A DNA stretch of 64,000 nt from Pseudomonas oryzicola (lineage in GTDB: Bacteria; Pseudomonadota; Gammaproteobacteria; Pseudomonadales; Pseudomonadaceae), in assembly GCF_014269185.2 (NCBI RefSeq), contig NZ_JABWRZ020000001.1, positions 707,001 to 771,000 of the forward strand, in the 5' to 3' direction. The translations under genes were made by a program, and so were the position numbers. A model generated the notes under the pieces. That model made no database searches. It was given only the letters and a program-made list of their open reading frames with translations, and had not been told where the DNA came from. Below are positions 1 to 8,406 of the stretch, piece after piece. How positions within the stretch are numbered: position 1 is the stretch's first letter; every line of letters starts with the position of its first letter.

Positions 1-123
1 CCGATGATCTGCTCGCCGACCGACGCCTTGAACATGTTCTTCGGCTCGGACCTGCAGTACCTGATCATGGAAGACATCCTGGTTGTGAAGGACGGCGCGG
101 CCCCGTATGACCAGCCGCTCTGA
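1..123 (+). CDS. Carbamoyltransferase, C-terminal end only
   Basis: The reading frame is open from the first base to a TGA at 121-123, giving about 40 C-terminal residues beginning PMICSPTDALNMFFGSDLQY. This tail resembles the end of NodU/CmcH-type carbamoyltransferases. In Pseudomonas such a gene (wapO in P. aeruginosa, from memory) lies at the end of the LPS core cluster and carbamoylates a core sugar. The following glycosyltransferase starts inside this gene (ATG at 107), so the two are probably translationally coupled. The call rests on a short fragment plus its neighbourhood. Confidence 0.6.
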   Translation, partial: PMICSPTDALNMFFGSDLQYLIMEDILVVKDGAAPYDQPL

Positions 124-1237
124 ACCGCGCATCCTGCAGTTCTGCCATGGTTATGACGGGCCGTTCCTGGACTGCGCCCGTCAGTACGCCAGCCTGTTCC
201 AGGGGCGTGGCTACCAGGTGACCACGGTGTTCCTCACCGGCGCTGCCGACCCGCAAGTGGCGGCCGGCTGTGCGTCGGACGAGGTAGTGTTCCTCGAGTT
301 CAGCTCCAAGGCCGTGCGCGGCCTGAAGCTCGGCGCCATCCGCGCGTTGCGGCGGATTGCGGCCGAGCGCAATTTCGCCTTCTGCATTGCCCATCGTTTC
401 AAGCCGATCTATGTGGCGCTGTTGGGTACCGGCCTGCCGGTGATCGGTGTGCATCATGCCTTTGGTGACTATCAGCGCAAGGGTCGTCGGCTGTTCGCCA
501 GCCTGTTCAGCAAGCGCCTCAGCTTGCTCGGGGTATCGGACGCAGTGCGTGATGATATGCGCCGCTGTCTGCCGCAGTGGCCGGCAGAGCGTATCCAGAC
601 CCTGTACAACCGCATTGATATCGACGCTCTGCAAGCGGCCCTGGTGTCGCGCGCCGAGGCTCGCCAGGCCCTGGGCCTGGATGCGCAGGCGTGGATTGTC
701 GGCAATGTCGGACGCCTGCACCCGGACAAGGACCAGACCACCCTGTTGCGTGGCTTTGCCGAAGCGCTGCCGGGGCTGCCGGCCGGTGCACGCCTGGCGA
801 TCCTCGGCAAGGGCCGCCTGGAAGCCAGGCTCAAGGCGCTGGCCGCCGAACTGGGCATTGCCGGGCACGTGGACTTCCTTGGCCAGGTACCGGACGCGCG
901 CCGCTATTTCCAGGCCTTCGACGTGTTCGCCCTGAGCTCCGACCATGAGCCGTTCGGCATGGTCCTGCTCGAAGCGATGGTCGCCGGTGTTCCGGTGCTG
1001 GCCACGGCCTGTGGCGGTGCGCGCGAGGTGGTCGAAGGGGTTGGTGTGCTGTTCCCGCTGGGCGATGCCGGGCAACTGGCCCAAGGCCTGAAGCACCTGG
1101 CTGTGCTCGATGCGGCGCAGCGCCAGGCCTGTGCCGAACACATGCTGCAGCGCCTGCGTGAGCGTTTCTCCGACCAGGCGGTGCGCGAGGCCTTCTGGCA
1201 ACTGCCGCAGGTTCGCTCACTGGTAGGGAAGGCCTGA
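107..1237 (+). CDS. GT4-family glycosyltransferase (LPS core)
   Basis: This 376-residue protein has the two-lobed layout of a GT-B glycosyltransferase. An N-terminal acceptor lobe is followed, near residue 200, by the donor-lobe opening VGNVGRLHPDKDQ, and near residue 280 by the nucleotide-sugar signature EPFGMVLLEAMVAGVPVLAT. It should add a sugar to the LPS core on the cytoplasmic face of the inner membrane. It overlaps the upstream carbamoyltransferase by 17 bases, and its stop codon shares a base with the next gene's ATG. Position and family suggest the equivalent of P. aeruginosa WapH; the sugar and linkage cannot be read from sequence. Confidence 0.85.
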   Translation: MTSRSEPRILQFCHGYDGPFLDCARQYASLFQGRGYQVTTVFLTGAADPQVAAGCASDEVVFLEFSSKAVRGLKLGAIRALRRIAAERNFAFCIAHRFKPIYVALLGTGLPVIGVHHAFGDYQRKGRRLFASLFSKRLSLLGVSDAVRDDMRRCLPQWPAERIQTLYNRIDIDALQAALVSRAEARQALGLDAQAWIVGNVGRLHPDKDQTTLLRGFAEALPGLPAGARLAILGKGRLEARLKALAAELGIAGHVDFLGQVPDARRYFQAFDVFALSSDHEPFGMVLLEAMVAGVPVLATACGGAREVVEGVGVLFPLGDAGQLAQGLKHLAVLDAAQRQACAEHMLQRLRERFSDQAVREAFWQLPQVRSLVGKA

Positions 1238-2133
1238 TGCTCAACCGAATCCAGGCTTTCCGCGAGCGCGGTTGGCAAGCCATCGACGCCAAGGCCTATG
1301 CCGAGGCGTGGGCCCGCTTTGGCGGCAGTGTCGCCACCCACCCGCGGGTGGTCGAGCAACTGGCCGACCTGGCGCAGATCCCGGTGCGTTACCTCGGTTG
1401 GTACCAGGCCGGCGAGCTGAAGGCAGCCATACCCGCCTGGGGGCACCACCTGGCGCTGTCCAAGGATGTGCTCAAGCGTGCTGGCAAGAAAGCCCTGTTC
1501 GACTTGGGCAATGCCGAGATCATCCTGCCGGCGGCGGCCGATGCCGCTGCACCGTTGCGCCATGCAGCGCGCTACCTGTCCGAACTGAACCAGGGCCGTT
1601 TCAGCGGCCTGAAGGTGCAGAAGGAACAGCTGGCCATGGCTCGCGCCCCTGAAGACCTGTCGAAGAAGTTCCGCTACAACCAGCGCCGCGAGCTACGCCT
1701 GCTGGAAGAGGCGGGCGGCGTGGTGCGCCCGATCAGCGACTTCAGCGCGCAGGAAGTTGCTGGCATGTACTGCGACCTTTTCCAGCGCCGCTGGGGCTTC
1801 CCGGCCACCGGTGCCGAGCGCATGGCCGATGTGCTGGAGCGCCTGCGCGAGCTGCTGATCGGCTCGGTGCTGCTGCTGGAAGGCAAGCCGATAGCCATCC
1901 AGCTGGTGTACCGTGTCGAAGCGCCGGAGTGGATCAGCGTGGAGTACATCAATGGTGGCGTCGACCCGGAAACCAAGGCCTTCAGCCCTGGCAGCGTACT
2001 GAGCTTCCTCAATACCCAGGCCGCCTGGGAGGACGCCCGTGCGCGCAACAAGCCGCTGCGGTTCTCGTTCGGCCGTGCCGACCGTGAGTACAAGGACCGC
2101 TGGTGCAACCCCGTGCCGGTGTATCAGGCGTGA
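1237..2133 (+). CDS. mig-14: Mig-14 family protein
   Basis: This 298-residue protein has the features of the Mig-14 family, a GNAT-fold-like group first described in Salmonella as needed for resistance to antimicrobial peptides. Visible features are the basic stretch KKFRYNQRRELR near residue 145 and the C-terminal block FSFGRADREYKDRW. No signal peptide is present. It starts on the last base of the preceding glycosyltransferase stop, and its own stop overlaps the GTG start of the deacetylase. It therefore sits within a tightly coupled LPS-core operon. A role in envelope modification is inferred from family and context; the substrate is unknown. Confidence 0.8.
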   Translation: MLNRIQAFRERGWQAIDAKAYAEAWARFGGSVATHPRVVEQLADLAQIPVRYLGWYQAGELKAAIPAWGHHLALSKDVLKRAGKKALFDLGNAEIILPAAADAAAPLRHAARYLSELNQGRFSGLKVQKEQLAMARAPEDLSKKFRYNQRRELRLLEEAGGVVRPISDFSAQEVAGMYCDLFQRRWGFPATGAERMADVLERLRELLIGSVLLLEGKPIAIQLVYRVEAPEWISVEYINGGVDPETKAFSPGSVLSFLNTQAAWEDARARNKPLRFSFGRADREYKDRWCNPVPVYQA

Positions 2134-3533
2134 GCCGCAAGCAGCAGTTGCTCAAGCGCCACCGGCGCAACAAGCGCCTGGGCTTGCTGGTGGGCCTGGT
2201 CGCGTTGGTTGCCTTGGGGGTATTCACCTGGTGGTGGTTGCCGCTGCTGCTGTTACCGATGTTGTGGGCAGGTCACGAAGCCTGGTTTGCCGACCATCTG
2301 TTCTATGCGCCTGGCGAGGACTACGTCTACGACTTCGGCGATCAGGCCCGGGCGGTTGTCGCCAGCCTCGACGCTGGCCTGCTCAAGGCCGACTGTGTGT
2401 TGCAAGGCAACGAAACCCTGATCCTCGAACTGCAGGTAAAAAGCAGCTGGCTGGGACGCTTGTTCGACCCGAAGGTCGAGCTGCTGGCTAGCGGGCAGGA
2501 CGATCGGCAAACCTTCGAGCGCGGTGTCGATGGCGTGCGTTTTCTCAACCTGACCGGCTTGGCCGCGCCCTTGCAAAAAGGCTTGTTGCGCCTGCGTGCC
2601 CGCCATTGCCGCTTGCTAGGCCAGCCGCGCCTGTGGATAACCCCGGCGGTCGAATTGCAGCGGCGGCGGGTGATGGTGATCGCGCCGCATGCCGATGACG
2701 CCGAGCTGGCCGCATACGGTCTCTACAGTCAGGCCGACGAAACCTGGGTGGTAACCCTCACCGCCGGTGAAATCGAGGCTGAGCACTACCAGCAGATGGG
2801 CCTGGCCGAGGCCGAGGCTGCGCGGTTGAAAGGTCGCCTGCGGGCCTGGGACAGCATCGCCGTGCCACGCTGGGCCGGTGTGCCGCAGTCGCGTTGCGTG
2901 CAGCTGGGCTATTTCTGCCTGCAACTGCCTGCCATGCAGGCCGCGCCAGACCAGCCGGTTGCCTCTCGTGAGGCCGAGCTCGCCGATGTCCGGGTGTTCC
3001 GCCAGTTCAACCCGTTCCCGCTGCCGGCCGACGGCGATGGAGCACCGACCTGGCACAACCTGCTGGCCGACCTGCGGGCCTTGCTGGAAATGGCCAGGCC
3101 GCAGGTGCTGGTGATGCCACACCCGCAGCTCGACCCGCACCCTGACCACATCTGCGCCCAGGCGGCAGTGCTGGAGGCCTTGCAAGGCCTGGCCTGGCAG
3201 CCACAAACCCTGCTTTGCTACGCCAACCACCTGCATGACAACGACCGCTGGCCGATGGGCGACAGTGGCGATGGCGTGGCCTTGCCACCGCAGTTGAGCG
3301 CTGATCAGGCCTGGGCACCCTGCAGCCTGGTGCTGGACCTGGCGACCCAGCGTGACAAGGCCATGGCCCTGGGCATGATGCATGACCTGCAGCCTCCTGC
3401 GCCGTTCAAGCGCCGTGTGCGTCGCTTGTTGCAGCGCTGGCTGGCCGGGCGGCGGCCATCGCCTTACGGGGAGAACGAGTTCTTCCGCAAGGCCGTGCGC
3501 CGACATGAGCTGTTCTGGCGGCGTGAGCTGTAG
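2130..3533 (+). CDS. PIG-L family (GlcNAc-type) deacetylase, DnpA-like
   Basis: I start this gene at GTG 2130, which overlaps the mig-14 stop, giving 467 residues beginning MSRKQQLLKR. An ATG at 2103 is possible but lies well inside mig-14. Residues about 15-50 form a basic patch followed by one or two membrane segments rich in L, V and W. The catalytic domain carries APHADDAE near residue 187 (the family's HPDDE-type metal site) and DPHPDH further on, which supplies the third metal-binding histidine. The family removes N-acetyl groups from GlcNAc-like sugars. The P. aeruginosa counterpart in this position (DnpA) has been linked to antibiotic tolerance. The likely target is a core-sugar acetamido group. 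Confidence 0.82.
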   Translation: MSRKQQLLKRHRRNKRLGLLVGLVALVALGVFTWWWLPLLLLPMLWAGHEAWFADHLFYAPGEDYVYDFGDQARAVVASLDAGLLKADCVLQGNETLILELQVKSSWLGRLFDPKVELLASGQDDRQTFERGVDGVRFLNLTGLAAPLQKGLLRLRARHCRLLGQPRLWITPAVELQRRRVMVIAPHADDAELAAYGLYSQADETWVVTLTAGEIEAEHYQQMGLAEAEAARLKGRLRAWDSIAVPRWAGVPQSRCVQLGYFCLQLPAMQAAPDQPVASREAELADVRVFRQFNPFPLPADGDGAPTWHNLLADLRALLEMARPQVLVMPHPQLDPHPDHICAQAAVLEALQGLAWQPQTLLCYANHLHDNDRWPMGDSGDGVALPPQLSADQAWAPCSLVLDLATQRDKAMALGMMHDLQPPAPFKRRVRRLLQRWLAGRRPSPYGENEFFRKAVRRHELFWRREL

Positions 3534-3579
3534 CTTCCCCATGGTTGACCGCGATGGCGCAGAGCGCCCAAGGAAAGCA

Positions 3580-4536
3580 ATGAAAGTCCTATTTCTGGTG
3601 CAGAAGGAACAGCGGGCCATTCTCGACCGCCTGTACGATGGCGTCGCGGCCAACTGTGAATGCGACCTGCGTTGGCTGACCAGCGAAGACCAGCGCAACC
3701 TGCGCCGCTATTTCAAGCGCGAAGTGCAGGTCGAGCGCTATGATCGCATCGTGTTCTTCCTGCGTTTCAAGCAGGAGATTCGCCAGGTGGCGTTCATCCG
3801 CACGGTGCCGAACCTGGTCATTCTCGAGCATGACGCCTACCAGAACTACATCCCGTGCAAGTACACCGGCAAGTTCAGTGCGCATTACCGTCAGCTGCCA
3901 TGGGCGCGCGTGATCAGCTCTGGCTACATGGTCAGCGAGCGCCTGCGCCAGGAAGGTTTCGATGCCGTGTTCGTGCCCAAGGGCTACGACGAGCAGTTGC
4001 TGGGCGACCAGGGGCGTGAGCGTGACATCGAACTGGCCTTCGTCGGCAGCACCAACAGCGTGGCCTATAGCGGCCGCAAGGCGCTGCTGGATGAACTGGG
4101 CCGGGTCGAGGACCTGGTAGTGACCCGCACCAAGTCGGGTGAGGACTACTGCAACACGCTCAACCGTATTCGCTTTTTCGTCAGCGCCGACGTCGGCATG
4201 GGCGAATACATGATCAAGAACTTCGAAGCCATGGCCTGTGGCTGTGTGTTGCTGGCGTATGACCAGGGCGAGGAAGAGAACCGCGCGCTGGGCCTGCAGG
4301 ACATGCACAACGTGGTGTTCTATAACAGCATTCCGACCCTGCAGGAAAAGCTCCGCCGTTTGCGCGCGGAGCCCGAACTGGCCCGGCGGATTGCGGAAAA
4401 CGGCCGCCAGCTGGCGGTTTCCCGGTTTAGTTTCGCCGCAGTTGGTCGTAGCATCGTCGACCACATGCGCCCGGCGCTCAGGCCCCACCCACCGTTATCT
4501 GCATGGCAGCGGTTGCGCTTGAAACTGGGCATCTAA
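3580..4536 (+). CDS. Glycosyltransferase, Ssg-like (surface polysaccharide/LPS core)
   Basis: The start chosen is ATG 3580, giving 318 residues beginning MKVLFLVQKEQRAILDRLYD. The frame is open further upstream, but that part overlaps the deacetylase. The protein looks like a GT-B enzyme: an N-terminal lobe, the lobe boundary ELAFVGSTNSVAYSGRK near residue 150, and a C-terminal donor lobe with GEYMIKNFEAMACGCVLL followed by a DQGEEE acidic patch. Length and position match the gene called ssg in other Pseudomonas, which affects LPS and colony surface. I infer a role in core or side-chain assembly; the donor sugar is unknown. Confidence 0.72.
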   Translation: MKVLFLVQKEQRAILDRLYDGVAANCECDLRWLTSEDQRNLRRYFKREVQVERYDRIVFFLRFKQEIRQVAFIRTVPNLVILEHDAYQNYIPCKYTGKFSAHYRQLPWARVISSGYMVSERLRQEGFDAVFVPKGYDEQLLGDQGRERDIELAFVGSTNSVAYSGRKALLDELGRVEDLVVTRTKSGEDYCNTLNRIRFFVSADVGMGEYMIKNFEAMACGCVLLAYDQGEEENRALGLQDMHNVVFYNSIPTLQEKLRRLRAEPELARRIAENGRQLAVSRFSFAAVGRSIVDHMRPALRPHPPLSAWQRLRLKLGI

Positions 4537-4602
4537 CATAAGAACTTTCGCACCTACGGAGCAGGTGTTGAAAGTCGATAGTCGCAAGGCGGAGGGAGTC
4601 CG

Positions 4603-5376
4603 GTGCGCTTTTCAAATGAGAGTGACGTCACGCTCGTCGTGACCAGTTGTGGGCGGTTCGATCTGCTCAAAGATACCCTTGAGAGTTTCGACCGCTGCAA
4701 CACCGCGCCGATTCGTGAGGTATTCATCACCGAAGACTCCGGTGATGACGCCGTGCATGCGGCTGTGCCGGAACACTGGAAACCGCACTGCAAGGTGTTC
4801 GTGAACCGACCCAAACTCGGCCAGTTGCCGTCCATCGATCTGGCCTACAGCCACGTCAAGACACCTTACATCTTCCATTGCGAGGACGACTGGCATTTCT
4901 ATCGCCAGGGGTTCATAGAAGATTCCCGAGCCATTCTGGATGTCAGCCCTGGCCTGTTGCAGGTCTGGCTGCGCAGTCATGCCCATGACCTGGCCATCCA
5001 TAGCCCGTACATCCACCTCGGTGATCGCCAGGTGATCGCCGGCGTGCCTTGCTATCCGTTGCTGTCCGATAAGGCCGAGTGGCAGGCGTTTTCGCTTAAC
5101 CCCGGGCTGCGTCGTTTGAGCGACTACCAACGCTGTGCGCCATTTGCCGCCTATGCTGGAGAAAAAGCACTTTCTCGACGCTACGCTGAGTTAAATCTGA
5201 CAGCGGTCACCTTGGAGGGTGATGCAGTATTGCATACTGGATTTGGTAATCATGTGACCTTGCCGATTGAAGTGGAGCGCAAGACCAAACGTCGTAAACG
5301 TGACCGTATGAAATTGGCGTTGACGCTGGTGGCGGGGGCCGTGGTTGGCATGGGAATCACCATTCTTGTTCAATAA
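4603..5376 (+). CDS. GT2-like glycosyltransferase with C-terminal membrane anchor
   Basis: A GTG start at 4603 sits behind the ribosome binding site GGAGGG (4591-4596) and gives 257 residues. The N-terminus TLVVTSCGRFDLLKDTLESF matches the opening strand and helix of GT-A, family-2-type transferases. IFHCEDDWHF near residue 88 looks like the metal- and nucleotide-binding ED(D) motif. The last 25 residues form a basic KRRKRDR patch followed by one hydrophobic helix, an unusual C-terminal anchor for this family. Base composition toward the 3' end is AT-richer than neighbouring genes. It probably acts in LPS core assembly. Confidence 0.7.
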   Translation: MRFSNESDVTLVVTSCGRFDLLKDTLESFDRCNTAPIREVFITEDSGDDAVHAAVPEHWKPHCKVFVNRPKLGQLPSIDLAYSHVKTPYIFHCEDDWHFYRQGFIEDSRAILDVSPGLLQVWLRSHAHDLAIHSPYIHLGDRQVIAGVPCYPLLSDKAEWQAFSLNPGLRRLSDYQRCAPFAAYAGEKALSRRYAELNLTAVTLEGDAVLHTGFGNHVTLPIEVERKTKRRKRDRMKLALTLVAGAVVGMGITILVQ

Positions 5377-5413
5377 AGTCGCTGTTCCACCGGACGTGAG
5401 CGGGAGAGAGCCC

Positions 5414-6505
5414 ATGAACATCGTCAATATGATGTGGGCGGGTGGAACGCCGTACATGTCCATCCACAAGGTTCATCGGCAGGTGCTGGCGCATGCGGGC
5501 GCCGATGCCCGGATCAGTAACTGGCTGCTGCTGGGCAGCGGCCTCTGTTGTGGAATCGGTTCGACCCGGGAGTGGCACATGCCGTCGCGGGCACTGAAGG
5601 GGCGCCACCTCTGGCGCCTGTTGCGCCCGTGGTTGCGCATGCGCTTGCGCAAGGCGCTGAACGAGGCCCAGGCTGAAGTCGTGCTGCTGGATGGTGTCGG
5701 TGTGGCGCGGCTGGTGTTGCCGTTGTTGCATCAGGTTCCGCAGTTGCGTGCCAAGGTGCTGTTTCATGGCAAGACCCGCCTGAGTGCCAGCGATGTGCGC
5801 TTACTGCGCAGTTACCCGGCAGAGCGGCTGAGCATTGCTGCCGTTTCGCAGACGCTTGCCGCATCGCTTGAGCACGAACTGAACCGGCCGGTGCAGACCT
5901 TGCGCATGGCCCTTGATCCGCTGGCTTTCGCCGAGCCGCTATTGAGCCGGGAGGCGGCCAGGCAGGCTTTGCAGTTGCCACAGGCAACCGGGGTGATGTT
6001 GGGCGCGGTCGGGCGGTTGGTCGAGAGCAAGGGCTTCGAGATGCTGATCAAGGCGTTCGCCAAAGCCAGTGTGGGCCAGCCGGGCCTACAGTTGGCAATC
6101 ATTGGCGAGGGGCCCCTGCGTGCGTTGCTGCAGGCCCGTATCGACGCGCTGGGCCTGACCGGGCGTGTTCACCTCAGCGGCCACCGCGACGACCTGCAGC
6201 AGTTATACCGGGCATTCGACTGGCTGTTGGTACCTTCGCGCTCCGAAGGGCTGGGGTTGGTGGTGCAGGAGGCGGTCATGGCCGACGTGCCGGTGGTGTG
6301 CAGCGACCTGCAGGTGTTCCGCGAACAGTTGCAGGATACCGGTGGTTACTTGCCCGTTGCCAATGAAAACGCCTGGGCAGAGGCGATCGAGCGTTGTGCT
6401 GCGCTCAATGCCTCGCTGGTAGCCGCCCGGCAGCGGCAGGCACTGGCCCCGGAACAGGCCTGGCAGGCGTTCTGCAACGGCTCGCAGAGCCTGCTGCGCA
6501 GTTGA
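5414..6505 (+). CDS. GT4-family glycosyltransferase (LPS core)
   Basis: The start ATG 5414 follows a GGGAGAGAG ribosome site and yields 363 residues beginning MNIVNMMWAGGTPYMSIHKV. The donor lobe begins with GAVGRLVESKGFEMLIKAF near residue 196, and SEGLGLVVQEAVMADVPVV near residue 278 is the E-x7-E nucleotide-sugar motif of GT4 enzymes. No signal peptide is seen, as expected for a cytoplasmic or peripheral membrane transferase. It is the last plus-strand glycosyltransferase before the oppositely oriented kinase gene, with only 3 bases between their ends. A role in outer-core assembly is inferred from position. Confidence 0.8.
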   Translation: MNIVNMMWAGGTPYMSIHKVHRQVLAHAGADARISNWLLLGSGLCCGIGSTREWHMPSRALKGRHLWRLLRPWLRMRLRKALNEAQAEVVLLDGVGVARLVLPLLHQVPQLRAKVLFHGKTRLSASDVRLLRSYPAERLSIAAVSQTLAASLEHELNRPVQTLRMALDPLAFAEPLLSREAARQALQLPQATGVMLGAVGRLVESKGFEMLIKAFAKASVGQPGLQLAIIGEGPLRALLQARIDALGLTGRVHLSGHRDDLQQLYRAFDWLLVPSRSEGLGLVVQEAVMADVPVVCSDLQVFREQLQDTGGYLPVANENAWAEAIERCAALNASLVAARQRQALAPEQAWQAFCNGSQSLLRS

Positions 6506-6508
6506 GCC

Positions 6509-7114
6509 TCAGCGCGCCAGCAGGGCTGCCTCGAAGGCGGCAAGGGGGAAGCGGTCAGCGAGTTTCTCTCGCTCGATGTAGCGCACCATGTGCTGGACGT
6601 TGCGTCGAATCATGCGCCCCGAAAGCGGCGGGCGCAGGAAGCGCATGTCAGCCACGTCGATCAGTCCCAACTGCTGATCGGGCGTGACCACTACATTGCC
6701 CAGGTGCAACGAGCGGAAATACACCCCGTTGCGGTGCAGTTGGTGAATCAGCTCGACCAGACGCGGCAGGTAGGTGTCCCAACTGAACCCTTCATCGCGC
6801 GACAGCTGCAACAGGGTGCGCCCTGGCAGCGGCCGATACAGCACGGCGGTACGGCCCGGCAGGTCGAGCTTGTGCTGGCTGATCACTTGCAGGGTGGGAA
6901 TGCCCATTTGCGCCAGGCGCGCGGCGTTGTCGACGAAGCGCTGGGAGTATGGACGCAGCAGTGCAGATGAAATAAGCCGCTTCCTGCGAAAAACCTTGAG
7001 GAAATTACCATCCGCGAGCAGGTAGACTTTGGCGCCATGGCTGTCTGCCTCTAGCACCTGGGCGCCTAGTGTCAGCTGATCGAAGTCGACCTGGTTGAGC
7101 CGGGAGCATTGCAT
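6509..7114 (-). CDS. WaaP/Kdo-type lipopolysaccharide kinase
   Basis: I start this at the ATG complementary to 7112-7114, giving 201 residues beginning MQCSRLNQVDFDQLTLG. The upstream in-frame ATGs run into the divergent waaL gene. The protein is a compact kinase-like fold. GNFLKVFRRK supplies the probable ATP-binding lysine. NGVYFRSLHLGNVVV stands where HRDxxxxN normally occurs. LIDVADMRF supplies the metal-binding Asp in place of DFG. Such kinases phosphorylate LPS core heptose or Kdo, which holds the Pseudomonas outer membrane together. It is the only minus-strand gene in the LPS block, convergent with one glycosyltransferase and divergent from waaL, so it has its own promoter. Confidence 0.75.
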   Translation of the reverse strand: MQCSRLNQVDFDQLTLGAQVLEADSHGAKVYLLADGNFLKVFRRKRLISSALLRPYSQRFVDNAARLAQMGIPTLQVISQHKLDLPGRTAVLYRPLPGRTLLQLSRDEGFSWDTYLPRLVELIHQLHRNGVYFRSLHLGNVVVTPDQQLGLIDVADMRFLRPPLSGRMIRRNVQHMVRYIEREKLADRFPLAAFEAALLAR

Positions 7115-7215
7115 GAAAAGAGCCTTGTCATCGGGCGAACGAAATGACCGGCAATAATGCCGAAAATAATGTTGTTGCACCATTGGATGGTGTGTTTGAT
7201 TCATCGGGGGAGAGG

Positions 7216-8391
7216 ATGTTGTATCAGAAAAACTGGGCGAAGGTCTGGTTGGGCTTGGGTCTGGTCTGGTTTCTGGCAGCGATTGCCCTGGCCCCGAGCA
7301 ACAAGATCTATCAGCAAGGCCTGGTGTTGTTCCTGTGGTTGCCGACGCTGGTCCTGGCCTGGCCTGCCAGGCGGGTACTGGTGCAAGCCTGGCAGCGCCA
7401 ACCTGCTTTGTGGGTGAGTCTGCTGTTGCTGCTGGCTTGGAGCGCGCTGAGCCTGGTCTGGTCGGTGGCAGAAGAGCCGGGGCGTGAGGCCAAACGCCTG
7501 CTCTACATTCTCGTCTTCCTCTTGGCGTTCCCGTTGCTCGCGCAGCTTGGCCAGGCACGCATTCGCCAGTTGCTGCTGGTTGGTTGCGTTTTGCTGGCCA
7601 TTGCTGCGCTGGTATCGGTGATTCATTTCTACGGTATGCAGGGCTACCCTTTGCTGGCCCGCCTGCAAGGCATCGGCGAAATATCGCATCCGATCCTCGG
7701 TGCCTACGTCATCGGTTCGGCGGTGTTATTCCTGCTTTATCAGCCGCCGCAGCAGCGCGGCCTGCAGCTATTGTGGCTCTTGGCACTGGCTTGCCTGGGG
7801 GCTTTTGTCATGCTTAGCCAGAGCCGTGGGGCGGTTCTGGCCCTGGTGCTCACCGTGATCTTGGCCCCGCTGTGGTTCCGTGACCGTCATAGCCGGGTAT
7901 TCTCCATCCTGGCGGCTGTCGCCACCGGCCTGGCCTTCTATTTTGTCTACGACCTGATCGCCAAGCGCGGATCCTCCTACCGGCCGGAAATCTTCCATGC
8001 CGTGGTCGACATGATTGCCGCGCATCCCTGGACCGGCCTTGGCCTGGGCGCCGCCTACGATGTGAGCGCCGTGGGCAAGCACTTCGACCACACACACAAC
8101 ATGTTCACCCATGTTGCCGTCGAGCTGGGCCTGCCCGGCATGCTGCTGTGGATCATGGTGTGGTTGTACACGCTGGGTGAAATCGTGCGTGCACGCGGCT
8201 CGCTGTTCGGCAAGATCCTGCTCGGCTTCTGGGTGTACTCGACCCTGGCCATGCAGTTCGATGCCGCCAGCCTCACCGGTACGCCGCGTGCCGAATGGTT
8301 CATCAGCTGGCTGCCCGTGGGGCTGGTCATGTCGCTGCCATGGGGGCGTGCCGAAAATGACGCCTGTGGTAAAATTTCCGGTTCAACCTGA
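7216..8391 (+). CDS. waaL: O-antigen ligase (WaaL/Wzy_C family)
   Basis: This is a polytopic membrane protein of 391 residues if started at ATG 7216, which follows GGGGGAGAG. A start at 7144 adds 24 residues, but that stretch uses AT-rich codons unlike the rest, so it is probably leader. About ten to twelve hydrophobic segments are visible. The periplasmic loop has SSYRPEIFHAVVDMIAAHPW and then DHTHNMFTHVAVELGLPG, which contains the conserved His of the O-antigen ligase/polymerase superfamily. The protein would join undecaprenyl-linked O polysaccharide to lipid A-core in the periplasm. Position directly before msbA favours ligase over polymerase. Confidence 0.78.
   Translation: MLYQKNWAKVWLGLGLVWFLAAIALAPSNKIYQQGLVLFLWLPTLVLAWPARRVLVQAWQRQPALWVSLLLLLAWSALSLVWSVAEEPGREAKRLLYILVFLLAFPLLAQLGQARIRQLLLVGCVLLAIAALVSVIHFYGMQGYPLLARLQGIGEISHPILGAYVIGSAVLFLLYQPPQQRGLQLLWLLALACLGAFVMLSQSRGAVLALVLTVILAPLWFRDRHSRVFSILAAVATGLAFYFVYDLIAKRGSSYRPEIFHAVVDMIAAHPWTGLGLGAAYDVSAVGKHFDHTHNMFTHVAVELGLPGMLLWIMVWLYTLGEIVRARGSLFGKILLGFWVYSTLAMQFDAASLTGTPRAEWFISWLPVGLVMSLPWGRAENDACGKISGST
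8367..8375 (+). promoter_or_regulatory. Possible extended -10 promoter for msbA
   Basis: The bases TGGTAAAAT inside the last codons of waaL match an extended -10 element (TGn followed by TAnnnT), about 30 bases before the msbA ATG. No good -35 box is present. msbA is essential, so an internal promoter at this position would be sensible, but this is a motif match only. Confidence 0.3.
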
Positions 8392-8406
8392 ACAGCGAGC
8401 TCGATA

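Noticed and set aside
65..1201. Long minus-strand open frame opposite the first glycosyltransferase
   Set aside because: It is a mirror of a GC-rich gene with clear GT4 motifs on the plus strand; the minus-strand product has no recognisable domain. The same holds for the long antisense frames at 8383-10359, 20379-22295, 26795-29167, 31192-32925, 36904-38634, 40186-42180 and 52546-54645.
7144..7215. N-terminal extension of waaL from ATG 7144
   Set aside because: The 24 added residues use AT-rich codons unlike the rest of the gene and are hydrophilic and not family-like. A better ribosome site precedes ATG 7216. The stretch is more likely promoter and leader.
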